Assembly (NCBI GenBank): GCA_947626505.1
Contig: CANQSN010000017.1
Coordinates: forward strand, 1 to 35,713
Reading direction: 5' to 3'
Length of the DNA stretch: 35,713 nucleotides
Source of the DNA: an uncultured Lachnospiraceae bacterium
Lineage (GTDB): Bacteria > Bacillota > Clostridia > Lachnospirales > Lachnospiraceae
Under the pieces are notes generated by a model. The model searched no databases. It was given only the letters and a program-made list of their open reading frames with translations, and was not told the origin of the DNA. Below are positions 7,663 to 15,237 of this stretch, one piece after another (positions within the stretch are counted from its first letter, which is position 1; each line of letters starts with the position of its first letter). The translations under genes and the position numbers were made by a program.

Positions 7663-10600
7663 ATGAATATGAGAAGATTAAAAAGAGCGGTTGCAATAGC
7701 ATTGACAGTTGCCATGATGGCAAGCATGATTGGAGTTTTGCCAACTGATGTAAGCGCTGCTGCCGGTAAGGTAAAGAGCATTACTATTAAGAATATTGAT
7801 AGTAACACTCTTGTGTTAAAGAAGGGTAAGACATTTACATTAAAAACTGTTGTAAAGACAACCGGCAAGGTAAGTAAAAAGGCAACCTATAAAAGCTCAA
7901 ACAATAAAGTTGTAAAGGTTTCCGCAAAAGGAAAACTCAAGGCATTAAAAAACGGTAAGGCTAAGGTGACGGTAAGGAGCGTTGCCGGCAAGAAGATAAC
8001 GGTAAATGTAATTGTCGGAACTCCTGTTAAAAAGATAACTCTGAATCAGACAGAGGGAACGGTAAATATAGGCGATAAACTGCAGTTAAAGGCTTCGGTA
8101 GAACCCAAAAAGGCAAGCTATAAGAAGGTGGCTTACATAAGCGATAATGAAACTGTTGCAGCGGTTTCATCTAAGGGCTTGGTTCAGGCTAAGTCGGCAG
8201 GTACCGCTAAAATAACGGTAAAGGCAAAGGATGGCAGTAAAAAGAGCGCGGTTTGCGTTATTCATGTCAACGATGCGTCCGTAACTACTGAAGTGACAGC
8301 CACTACTGAAGCGGCAGCTACAACTACAGCGGCAGCGGCTACAACCGCTTCCCAGCCAACGACAGAAAAACAGACAACAACTGAGGCGCCTGTTGAGAAG
8401 CTTTCCTATGAGGGTTATAAACAGGTATGGGAAGATGAATTTGAGGGCGACTCTATTAGTAAGGATTGGAACGTGGAAACGCATGAGCCGGGCTGGGTTA
8501 ATGAAGAATTACAGGAATATACAGCCTCCGGTAATTATTCTGTGGCAGATGGCAAGCTTACTATTCAGCCAAAGAAGACTGTAGATGCGTCAGGTAATGC
8601 GCACTATACCTCTGCTCGTCTTAATACGCAGGGCCATCAAGAGTATACTTATGGTTTGTTCGAGGTGGTAGCTAAAGTGCCTGAGGGCAAAGGCTTCCTT
8701 CCGGCGTTCTGGTTGCTTTCTGATGAGAACCGCTATGGACAATGGCCTCGTTGTGGCGAGATTGATGCTATGGAGGTTATGGGACAGGAAACCAACAAGG
8801 TATATGGAACCATTCATTATGGCAATCCGCACAGTCAAAGTCAGGGTACCTATACATTAAGCGAGGGCAGCTGCTCAGAGGATTATCATAAGTTCTCTTG
8901 CGAGTGGGAACCCGGTAAGATAACATGGTACATTGACGGTATAAAATACCATGAGGAAAGCGACTGGTATTCAAAGACAGCCGGTCAGGGAACTTTAACC
9001 TATCCCGCGCCATTTGACCAGCCATTTTATATGATTCTTAATCTGGCAGTAGGAGGAAGCTGGGTAGGATATCCGGATGAAGATCAGGACATTAACAGCC
9101 AGTCTTATTCCATTGATTCAGTAAGAGTATATCAAAAAGAGAGCGGTTATGACGACAGTAATGTGAAAAAGCCTCAGAAAGAGCTTGTCCTTCGTGAACC
9201 GGTTGATGGCAATTATGTATATAATGCAGACTTTGCTGAAAAAGAGGATTTGACGGATGATGAGAATTGGAAGTTCTTAACTGCAAAGGAAGGTGAAGGC
9301 TCTGCAAGTATTTCTAATAATGAGATTGTTATTGAGACGAAAAAGGCGGGTACTGACGATTACAGCATACAGTTGGTACAGGCGGGCATTCCGGCAGAAC
9401 AGGGAGGAACTTATAAATTAACCTTTGACGCCTATGCAGATGAAGCAAGAACAATGAAGGTAGACGTTTCTGCACCTGACCGCTCATTTAGCAGATATTT
9501 AAACGATACAGAGGTAGAGCTTACAACGGAGAAGAAGCCATATGAGTATGAATATACAGTGACAGATGATACTGACGCTAATTCCAGATTGGAATTTAAT
9601 CTCGGCAATACTGACTCTACTGCAACTGTTAGAATCAGTAACGTTCGGATTGAAAAGAAAAGTCAGGCGGAGATTTCTGACGCTAAAACCGTATTAGCAG
9701 ATGGCAACTATGTCTATAACGGTTCTTTCCAAGAAGGTGAAAACCGTCTTGGCTATTGGGAAACATCAGAAGGAGTAAAAACCTCCGTTACAAAGCTTGA
9801 CGACGGAAGAAGATGCAAAGCTGAGGTAAGCAGTGGAAATGCAGTTATCTCTCAGGATGCATTGGCGCTGACTGCGGGAGACTACGCATATAGCATGAAT
9901 ATACAAGGAGCTGCCGGACAGAAGGTAGTTGTTAGCGTTGCCGGCGTTGAAAAAACATTTACATTGGAAGACGATAAAGCGACGGAAGTAAAAGACACCT
10001 TTACTATTACAGCAGACGACCTTAAGGCAAATAGTGATTTCAGCATTTGTTTTGTCGATAAAGGCACCTACTATATTGATAATGTACGTCTGGTTGAAGA
10101 CGCCCTGATTAAGAACGGTAACTTCAATGCGGGAGCTGCAGGCTATGATATCTATGTGGATTCAAGCGCTTCGGCAAGCTACGTAGTGGACACCCTGAAT
10201 GAAGATAACGCATTAGATTTAACAATTAAGAATACATCAGACCAAGAGTGGAAGATTCAGGTAAAACAAACTGATGTTGCGCTTGAAAAGGGACAATGGT
10301 ATAATTTAAGCTTTGATATAAAGAGTTCTATTGACCGCAATATTCAATATTCTATTCAGAGGGATGGCGCAACTCACAAAACTGAGACTGGGGGTGAGGA
10401 TTGGACTCCTTATACACAAGATACAGTTTCACTTACAGCTTATGGTGAAGATGGAAAGTATACGACGATTTCTAATGATTTTCAGATGAAAGAGGAGGAT
10501 GATAATGCTTCCATTTTCAATATTGCGCTTGGCGGCAAGAATATTACTGAGCAGCATAGAGTATGTATTGATAATATTAAGTTAGTGAAGATTGACGAGC

Positions 10601-11100
10601 CTCCAAAGAAAGAAATTGAAGCTGGAGTAAATCTTTTCAAAAATCCTGACTTCTCTAATGGCGAAGATGGATGGGATATATATGCAATCACTTCTCCTGC
10701 TGTGGCAACTACTAATATTGCGGATAATAAGATAGTATATTCTATCAGCAGCGTTGGTGATGAGGATTGGAACGTACAATTAAAGCAAAAAGAGAAGCTT
10801 ACCTTAGAGAAGGGAGCCAGCTACAAGTTGACGTTTAAAGCGAAGTCAACAAAGGCAAGAACAATTAAGGCGGCGTTTTTAAATACTTCTTATGATTGGT
10901 ATGGCGGAGCAGATATTGCTTTAGCTGAAAACGAGGAAAAACAGGTAGAAGTTGAATTTACAGTTACTGATAAAGAAACTGCCGATGACATTACCTTTGT
11001 GGTTTCTATGGGACAGATTAAGGATAATGATGGTAATCTTATAGATACTCCGGCTTCCGATATCACCTTATCAGATTTTTCTCTGGTAAAGCTTAAGTAA
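7663..11100 (+). CDS. Secreted multidomain GH16 beta-glucanase (laminarinase type)
   Basis: A 1145-residue exported protein. The signal peptide spans about residues 1-32, with cleavage near VSA-AAG. Two Big2-type Ig domains follow (35-125 and 126-205; ITLNQTEGTVNIGDKLQLKA), then a Thr/Ala-rich linker (206-245), then the GH16 domain (about 250-490) with catalytic motif E366-I-D368-A-M-E371, the ExDxxE form of laminarinase/lichenase relatives. Four modules of about 140-160 residues come after (starting near 508, 673, 814 and 987), each opening with a GNYVYN- or NLFKNPDF-like line and looking like CBM4/9/22-type carbohydrate-binding jelly rolls. No sortase motif is seen, so retention at the cell would need the Big2 or binding modules. 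Ribosome binding site AAAGG serves ATG 7663 or 7669. It is probably an extracellular beta-1,3(-1,4)-glucanase; the exact substrate is not deducible. Confidence 0.93.
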   Translation: MNMRRLKRAVAIALTVAMMASMIGVLPTDVSAAAGKVKSITIKNIDSNTLVLKKGKTFTLKTVVKTTGKVSKKATYKSSNNKVVKVSAKGKLKALKNGKAKVTVRSVAGKKITVNVIVGTPVKKITLNQTEGTVNIGDKLQLKASVEPKKASYKKVAYISDNETVAAVSSKGLVQAKSAGTAKITVKAKDGSKKSAVCVIHVNDASVTTEVTATTEAAATTTAAAATTASQPTTEKQTTTEAPVEKLSYEGYKQVWEDEFEGDSISKDWNVETHEPGWVNEELQEYTASGNYSVADGKLTIQPKKTVDASGNAHYTSARLNTQGHQEYTYGLFEVVAKVPEGKGFLPAFWLLSDENRYGQWPRCGEIDAMEVMGQETNKVYGTIHYGNPHSQSQGTYTLSEGSCSEDYHKFSCEWEPGKITWYIDGIKYHEESDWYSKTAGQGTLTYPAPFDQPFYMILNLAVGGSWVGYPDEDQDINSQSYSIDSVRVYQKESGYDDSNVKKPQKELVLREPVDGNYVYNADFAEKEDLTDDENWKFLTAKEGEGSASISNNEIVIETKKAGTDDYSIQLVQAGIPAEQGGTYKLTFDAYADEARTMKVDVSAPDRSFSRYLNDTEVELTTEKKPYEYEYTVTDDTDANSRLEFNLGNTDSTATVRISNVRIEKKSQAEISDAKTVLADGNYVYNGSFQEGENRLGYWETSEGVKTSVTKLDDGRRCKAEVSSGNAVISQDALALTAGDYAYSMNIQGAAGQKVVVSVAGVEKTFTLEDDKATEVKDTFTITADDLKANSDFSICFVDKGTYYIDNVRLVEDALIKNGNFNAGAAGYDIYVDSSASASYVVDTLNEDNALDLTIKNTSDQEWKIQVKQTDVALEKGQWYNLSFDIKSSIDRNIQYSIQRDGATHKTETGGEDWTPYTQDTVSLTAYGEDGKYTTISNDFQMKEEDDNASIFNIALGGKNITEQHRVCIDNIKLVKIDEPPKKEIEAGVNLFKNPDFSNGEDGWDIYAITSPAVATTNIADNKIVYSISSVGDEDWNVQLKQKEKLTLEKGASYKLTFKAKSTKARTIKAAFLNTSYDWYGGADIALAENEEKQVEVEFTVTDKETADDITFVVSMGQIKDNDGNLIDTPASDITLSDFSLVKLK

Positions 11101-11128
11101 AAAAATATATTTATAGTGTGTTAGAAAA

Positions 11129-11181
11129 AGAATGGTTCCGGAAACAGCGATTTGTTTCCGGAATCGTTCTTTTGTTTTTTC
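11129..11181 (+). terminator. Rho-independent terminator of the GH16 gene
   Basis: A 17-bp stem (11129-11145 with 11154-11170, including the perfect TTCCGGAAAC/GTTTCCGGAA core and two G-U pairs), eight-base loop, then a T-rich run TTTGTTTTTT. It lies 28 bases after the GH16 stop. Confidence 0.88.
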
Positions 11182-11220
11182 ATTTACTTATACAAAAACA
11201 ATATGCCTTGCATTTTTAAC

Positions 11221-11226
11221 TATAAT
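11221..11226 (+). promoter_or_regulatory. Possible -10 box for the asparaginase gene
   Basis: TATAAT 56 bases before the ATG and just after the upstream terminator. No convincing -35 hexamer at the usual distance, so support is weak. Confidence 0.3.
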
Positions 11227-11281
11227 ATGTTAAGAATTATGCAAATACTGCATTTAAGTTTGCCGCATGGAGGTATAGATT

Positions 11282-12265
11282 ATGAAGATTCTGGTTATTT
11301 TTACAGGCGGAACGATTAGCTGCTCCGTAAATGAAGGCTATTTTTCTCCTGACGTTAATAAAAAATATTTTTTAATAGAAAAATACAATGAAATTAAAAC
11401 TGCGGAGGTGGATTTTGATTTTTCCGAGCCATATATGACGCTTAGTGAGAATATAACGGGAGAGGAAATATCAATGCTTGGAGAGTGCGTTAGTAAGCAT
11501 ATTAATAAGGGTTACGACGGTATTATTATTACTCATGGAACAGATACGCTGCAGTATTCTTCCGCAGCTCTAAGTTATTTGTTCAATGATATATCAATAC
11601 CGGTAATGCTTGTTTCGAGCAATTATATTCTGGATAATCCTTTGGCAAACGGTATATCGAATTTTTACTATTCTGTGGACTTTATATTAAATCGCAATGG
11701 AAACGGAGTTTTTACAGCCTACAGAAATTCTGATGGCGCGACATATATTCATAAGGGTTCGCGCGTGCTGCCTCATTTGCCGGATGATGATAATTTATAC
11801 AGCATAGGCAATCAGTATTATGGCGCATATAAGGGAAAGCAGTTTACTTTTAACAGCGGTTATACTGCAAAGAACAGCGGGGCGTTTCATCTTGGTATGC
11901 CTAAAACTTTGGAGTCGGGCGTTCTTAGAATATATCCGTATCCGGGAATGACCTACCCAATGTTAAATGAAGATATTAATGCAATACTGCTTGAAACGTA
12001 TCATTCAGGCACAATTTGCAGCGTTGCCCATAATTTCAGGGATTTTACAGATAGGGCGGCAAAGCTGAATATACCAATATTTATCATAGGGAATGGAGCA
12101 GCTTTTAGCTATGAAAGCATGAAGATTTTTGACGAATGTAAAATACATGTTCTGCCGCAGGCTTCCAATATATCAATTTATATGAAACTGTGGATGGCGG
12201 CGGCTTTAGATAACAGCGAGCTGTTAAAAATAATGGATACGTGCATATGCGGGGAATATATTTGA
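11282..12265 (+). CDS. ansA: L-asparaginase
   Basis: A 327-residue asparaginase that hydrolyses asparagine to aspartate and ammonia. Both family signatures are present: TGGTIS at residues 8-13 with the nucleophilic threonine, and THGTDT at 84-89 carrying the second catalytic Thr-Asp pair. There is no signal peptide, and length fits the cytoplasmic type I group. Residues between the two motifs and the C-terminal third (GTICSVAHNF, IFIIGNGAAF) are somewhat divergent, so a related amidase activity is possible. It has its own terminator-separated position after the GH16 gene and is followed by trpE behind a separate promoter, so it is probably transcribed alone. The symbol is by family resemblance only. 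Confidence 0.85.
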   Translation: MKILVIFTGGTISCSVNEGYFSPDVNKKYFLIEKYNEIKTAEVDFDFSEPYMTLSENITGEEISMLGECVSKHINKGYDGIIITHGTDTLQYSSAALSYLFNDISIPVMLVSSNYILDNPLANGISNFYYSVDFILNRNGNGVFTAYRNSDGATYIHKGSRVLPHLPDDDNLYSIGNQYYGAYKGKQFTFNSGYTAKNSGAFHLGMPKTLESGVLRIYPYPGMTYPMLNEDINAILLETYHSGTICSVAHNFRDFTDRAAKLNIPIFIIGNGAAFSYESMKIFDECKIHVLPQASNISIYMKLWMAAALDNSELLKIMDTCICGEYI

Positions 12266-12280
12266 TATAACTAACAATTC

Positions 12281-12309
12281 TTGTAATTTCATATAAATTT
12301 TATTATAAT
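12281..12309 (+). promoter_or_regulatory. Predicted sigma-A promoter of trpE-trpG
   Basis: TTGTAA (12281-12286), 17-base spacer, TATAAT (12304-12309). The transcript would carry a leader of about 105 bases before trpE. The leader shows no T-box consensus and its only short ORF (ATG 12341) has no tryptophan codon, so no known trp attenuation device is visible. Confidence 0.6.
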
Positions 12310-12420
12310 AGCAGAGAAAAGTTTCAAGAGAAATATTATGCAGGGATTAGAGCTTATACTGTCGCAGACGGTAAAAAACAAAGCAGGCTGTATTTAACAA
12401 AAGTGCGAGAGGGATATACT

Positions 12421-13899
12421 ATGAAGATTTTACCTGATTTTGACGAGGTTAAAAGAGTTGCAGCAGATGGCGCGTACAAGGTGCTGCCGGTGAGCTGCGA
12501 GATTTTATCAGATATTTGTACGCCCATAGAGGCGATAAAGATACTTAAAAATGCATCAACCCACTGTTATATGCTGGAGTCGGTTGCAGAAAATGAGAAA
12601 TGGGGACGTTATACATTTTTAGGTTTTAATCCTAAGATGGAGATTACATGTGTGGATGGCGATATTAAGGCTGGGGACGTCAGCATGAAGACTGATAATC
12701 CGTCTGCCTTTCTGCGCAAGCTGCTTGAGGATTATAAGAGTCCGCAGTTTTCATATCTGCCTCCGTTTACGGGCGGCCTTGTGGGGTACTTTTCTTATGA
12801 TTATTTAGGCTACAGCGAACCGTCGGTAAGAACAAATGTGCAGGATACGGAGAATTTCAAAGACGTAGATTTAATGTTGTTTGATAAAGTTATAGCGTTT
12901 GATAATTTTAGACAGAAGATTATACTGATTGTAAATATGTCTCTTGAGGACGTGGAACAGAATTATAACAAGGCTGTCGCTGAGATTCATGAACTGGCAA
13001 GACTGCTTTACAGAGGAGAGCCGGCGCCTGAGAAGGCGGGACATTTGACAGGCGAGGTTAAACCGCTTTTTGAGAAAGAGGACTATTGCCGGATGGTGGA
13101 AAGGGCGAAAAATTATATTCGCGAGGGAGATATTTTTCAGATTGTACTTTCCAACAGGCTCAGCGCTCCCTTTGAGGGAAGTCTTTTGAATGCGTACCGC
13201 GTTTTGCGCACGACCAATCCGTCCCCGTACATGTTTTATTTTTCAGGAACAGATGTGGAGGTTGCCGGAGCTTCGCCGGAAACTTTAGTTAAGCTGGAAG
13301 ATGGAGTTTTGCATACTTTTCCGCTGGCAGGAACAAGACCGAGGGGCAGGACGGAGGAAGAGGACAGGGCTTTGGAGGAAGAACTGCTTAAAGATGAAAA
13401 GGAGCTGGCGGAACATAATATGCTGGTGGACTTAGGACGTAATGATTTGGGAAAGATTAGCAGATTTGGCTCGGTAAAGGTTGAGAAGCTGCACCAGATT
13501 GAGCGCTATTCCCATGTAATGCACATTGGTTCTACGGTGCGCGGCGAGATTCGCAAGGAATTTGACGCGCTTGATGCTGTTGAGGCTGTGCTGCCTGCCG
13601 GAACTTTGTCAGGCGCTCCGAAGATTCGCGCCTGCCAGCTTATTGGCGAGCTTGAGAACAACAAGCGCGGAATTTATGGCGGCGCTATCGGATATATTGC
13701 ATTTACCGGCAATATGGATACATGCATTGCCATACGCATTGCATACAAGAAAAATGGCAAGGTGTTTGTAAGAAGCGGCGCCGGAATTGTGGCGGATTCA
13801 GTGCCGGAGAAGGAATTTCAGGAGTGTATAAATAAATCAAAGGCAGTTGTAAATGCACTGGAGCAGGCAGAGGAGGCGGATTATGATTTTATTGATTGA
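12421..13899 (+). CDS. trpE: Anthranilate synthase component I
   Basis: A 492-residue chorismate-using enzyme: with the glutamine amidotransferase subunit it makes anthranilate, the first step to tryptophan. The N-terminal part contains CYMLESVAENEKWGRYTFLGF (about residues 45-65, here split by position), which matches the LLES-type tryptophan feedback site of TrpE and argues against PabB. The C-terminal chorismate-binding domain has DIFQIVLSNR, PSPYMFYF, AGTRPRGR, HNMLVDLGRND, LSGAPKIRA and GIVADSVPEKEFQE. The start is the ATG following GAGAGGGA; an upstream GTG at 12403 is less well placed. Its 3' end overlaps trpG by 17 bases. No other trp genes are in the window. Confidence 0.95.
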   Translation: MKILPDFDEVKRVAADGAYKVLPVSCEILSDICTPIEAIKILKNASTHCYMLESVAENEKWGRYTFLGFNPKMEITCVDGDIKAGDVSMKTDNPSAFLRKLLEDYKSPQFSYLPPFTGGLVGYFSYDYLGYSEPSVRTNVQDTENFKDVDLMLFDKVIAFDNFRQKIILIVNMSLEDVEQNYNKAVAEIHELARLLYRGEPAPEKAGHLTGEVKPLFEKEDYCRMVERAKNYIREGDIFQIVLSNRLSAPFEGSLLNAYRVLRTTNPSPYMFYFSGTDVEVAGASPETLVKLEDGVLHTFPLAGTRPRGRTEEEDRALEEELLKDEKELAEHNMLVDLGRNDLGKISRFGSVKVEKLHQIERYSHVMHIGSTVRGEIRKEFDALDAVEAVLPAGTLSGAPKIRACQLIGELENNKRGIYGGAIGYIAFTGNMDTCIAIRIAYKKNGKVFVRSGAGIVADSVPEKEFQECINKSKAVVNALEQAEEADYDFID

Positions 13900-14449
13900 T
13901 AATTATGACAGTTTTTCTTATAACCTGTATCAGTTAATTGGCGAGATTTCTCCTGACATTAAAGTTATCCGTAATGATGAAATGTCTGTAAATGAGGTGG
14001 CAAGCCTTAAGCCTGACAGGATTATTCTTTCTCCCGGTCCCGGAAGACCGGAAAATGCAGGAATAATTATTGATGTAATTAAGTCGCTTGGCGGCAATAT
14101 ACCCATTCTTGGCGTATGCCTCGGCCATCAGGCGATATGTATGGCGTTTGGCGCAGATATTACATATGCTCATGAGCTTATGCATGGCAAGCAGTCGCTT
14201 GTTCGGTTTGATGAGGAATGTCCGTTATTTAAAGGGTGCTCTAAAGAAATGCCGGTGGCAAGATATCACTCTCTTATTGCCGATAAAGCTACCATTCCCT
14301 CTGAGTTAAAGGTAACTGCTGTTACAGAAGATGGCGAGGTAATGGGGGTGCAGCATAGAGAGTTTCCTATATTTGGCGTGCAGTTTCATCCGGAGTCCAT
14401 AATGACCGCTGAGGGGAAAAAGATGCTTTATAATTTTATCAGATACTAG
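13883..14449 (+). CDS. trpG: Anthranilate synthase component II (glutamine amidotransferase)
   Basis: A 188-residue class I glutamine amidotransferase that supplies ammonia to TrpE. It begins with MILLIDNYDSFSYNL, has the oxyanion region SPGPGRPENAG, the nucleophile elbow GVCLGHQ (Cys near residue 79), and the C-terminal catalytic pair in FHPESIM. The ATG lies inside the trpE end, with AGGAGG just upstream, so the two are translationally coupled. In many Firmicutes the same subunit also serves para-aminobenzoate synthesis; with no pabB here and no separate pabA visible, dual use cannot be excluded. Confidence 0.94.
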   Translation: MILLIDNYDSFSYNLYQLIGEISPDIKVIRNDEMSVNEVASLKPDRIILSPGPGRPENAGIIIDVIKSLGGNIPILGVCLGHQAICMAFGADITYAHELMHGKQSLVRFDEECPLFKGCSKEMPVARYHSLIADKATIPSELKVTAVTEDGEVMGVQHREFPIFGVQFHPESIMTAEGKKMLYNFIRY

Positions 14450-14502
14450 ATTTCTTAGGCGGATATAGTATTTATGCAGGTGTTGGTTTAGGAGAGGGCA
14501 AA

Positions 14503-14802
14503 ATGTCAAAGAAGCTTGGTATAATCGGCGGTTTAGGGCCGATGGCAACAGTATATTTTCTGCAATTATTAACGTTGATGACAGATGCCGGTAAAAGGCT
14601 AAAGCGGCAAGGGGCGGAATATATTGCAATTCCCTGTGTGACTGCGCATTATTTTCAAGAAGAACTAAGCGCAAGCATTGATCTTCCTGCCATTAATGAA
14701 CAGCTTAAGAATTATTCTGCCGCCAATGGCAATTCACATATATGGGCGTATTCAAAGAAGCCTAAGAGCGGAACAAAGGTAATTGGGCGTACAGGAGTAT
14801 AA
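14503..14802 (+). pseudogene. Decayed aspartate/glutamate racemase
   Basis: The 99 codons begin as a normal amino-acid racemase (MSKKLGIIGGLGPMATVYF) behind GGAGAGGG. After LLTLMTDAG the family's middle section of roughly 40-50 residues, which normally includes the first catalytic cysteine, is missing, and the sequence resumes in frame at KRLKRQGAEYIAIPCVTAHYFQEEL. It then runs to LPAIN, after which homology ends and about 30 unrelated residues lead to the stop; the second half of the enzyme is gone. Intact relatives are about 230 residues. It is almost certainly inactive and marks deletions between trpG and spoIIID. Confidence 0.8.
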
Positions 14803-14822
14803 AGAAAGAATCATAATTTAAC

Positions 14823-14868
14823 AATACCCCTCATACTATAAAATAAACAAGTATGAGGGGTATTTCTT
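14823..14868 (+). terminator. Perfect 15-bp hairpin, terminator-like, covering the spoIIID ribosome binding site
   Basis: AATACCCCTCATACT (14823-14837), a 12-base loop, and the exact complement AGTATGAGGGGTATT (14850-14864), followed by TCTTTTG. It can end transcription from the trp side. Its descending arm holds GAGGGG, the only plausible ribosome binding site for the spoIIID TTG at 14869, so the fold would also hide that site. Confidence 0.75.
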
Positions 14869-15135
14869 TTGAAGGGATATATTGAGGAGCGCGCATGTGC
14901 CATAGGCCAATATATTGTAGAAGCTAAAGCAACTGTCCGGCAGGCTGCGAAAAAGTTTGGAGTAAGCAAGAGCACAGTGCATAAAGACGTCAGTGACCGT
15001 TTAAAAGATATTAATCCGGCGTTGGCAAAGGAAGTCCGTCAGGTACTGGATGTAAACAAGGCGGAACGCCATATCAGAGGCGGCATGGCTACAAAAGAAA
15101 AATATCTGCATCATTTTAATGCAGAAGCAAGCTAG
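14869..15135 (+). CDS. spoIIID: Sporulation transcription factor SpoIIID
   Basis: An 88-residue DNA-binding protein that in Bacillus and Clostridia tunes mother-cell gene expression under sigma-E. It aligns over the whole length with the family: KGYIEERACAIGQYIVEAKA, the helix-turn-helix TVRQAAKKFGVSKSTVHKDV, then NPALAKEVRQVLDVNKAERH and IRGGMATKEKYL. The start must be TTG (14869), because the homologous N-terminus begins there and no ATG or GTG fits. The ribosome binding site GAGGGG is inside the right arm of a perfect hairpin. In Bacillus the gene is next to mbl, flhO and flhP; here mbl lies about 5 kb further on, past two unrelated genes. It points to a spore-forming ancestry. Confidence 0.93.
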   Translation: MKGYIEERACAIGQYIVEAKATVRQAAKKFGVSKSTVHKDVSDRLKDINPALAKEVRQVLDVNKAERHIRGGMATKEKYLHHFNAEAS

Positions 15136-15178
15136 TATACAAGGCGAAACATGCAGCCGGATATGCGCCATAATGAAA

Positions 15179-15234
15179 AAAGGGGTTGGCGCTTTTTGTA
15201 AAAGAAGCGCCAGCCCTTTAAGCTTTGATTTTTT
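15179..15234. terminator. Bidirectional terminator between spoIIID and the BspA-like gene
   Basis: Stem 15180-15194 with 15205-15219 (AGGGGTTGGCGCTT against AAGCGCCAGCCCTT, two G-U pairs), a T run at 15229-15234 for the plus strand and an A run at 15177-15181 that becomes T for the minus strand. It separates two convergent genes. Confidence 0.85.
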
Positions 15235-15237
15235 AAT

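Noticed and set aside
7599-7748. Small upstream frame (GTG start, 49 codons) overlapping the GH16 gene start
   Set aside because: The purine-rich tract is directly against the GTG with no proper spacing, the frame runs into the GH16 gene, and no family is recognised.
12341-12394. Leader peptide for trpE attenuation
   Set aside because: The 17-codon frame contains no tryptophan codon, and no terminator/antiterminator pair follows.
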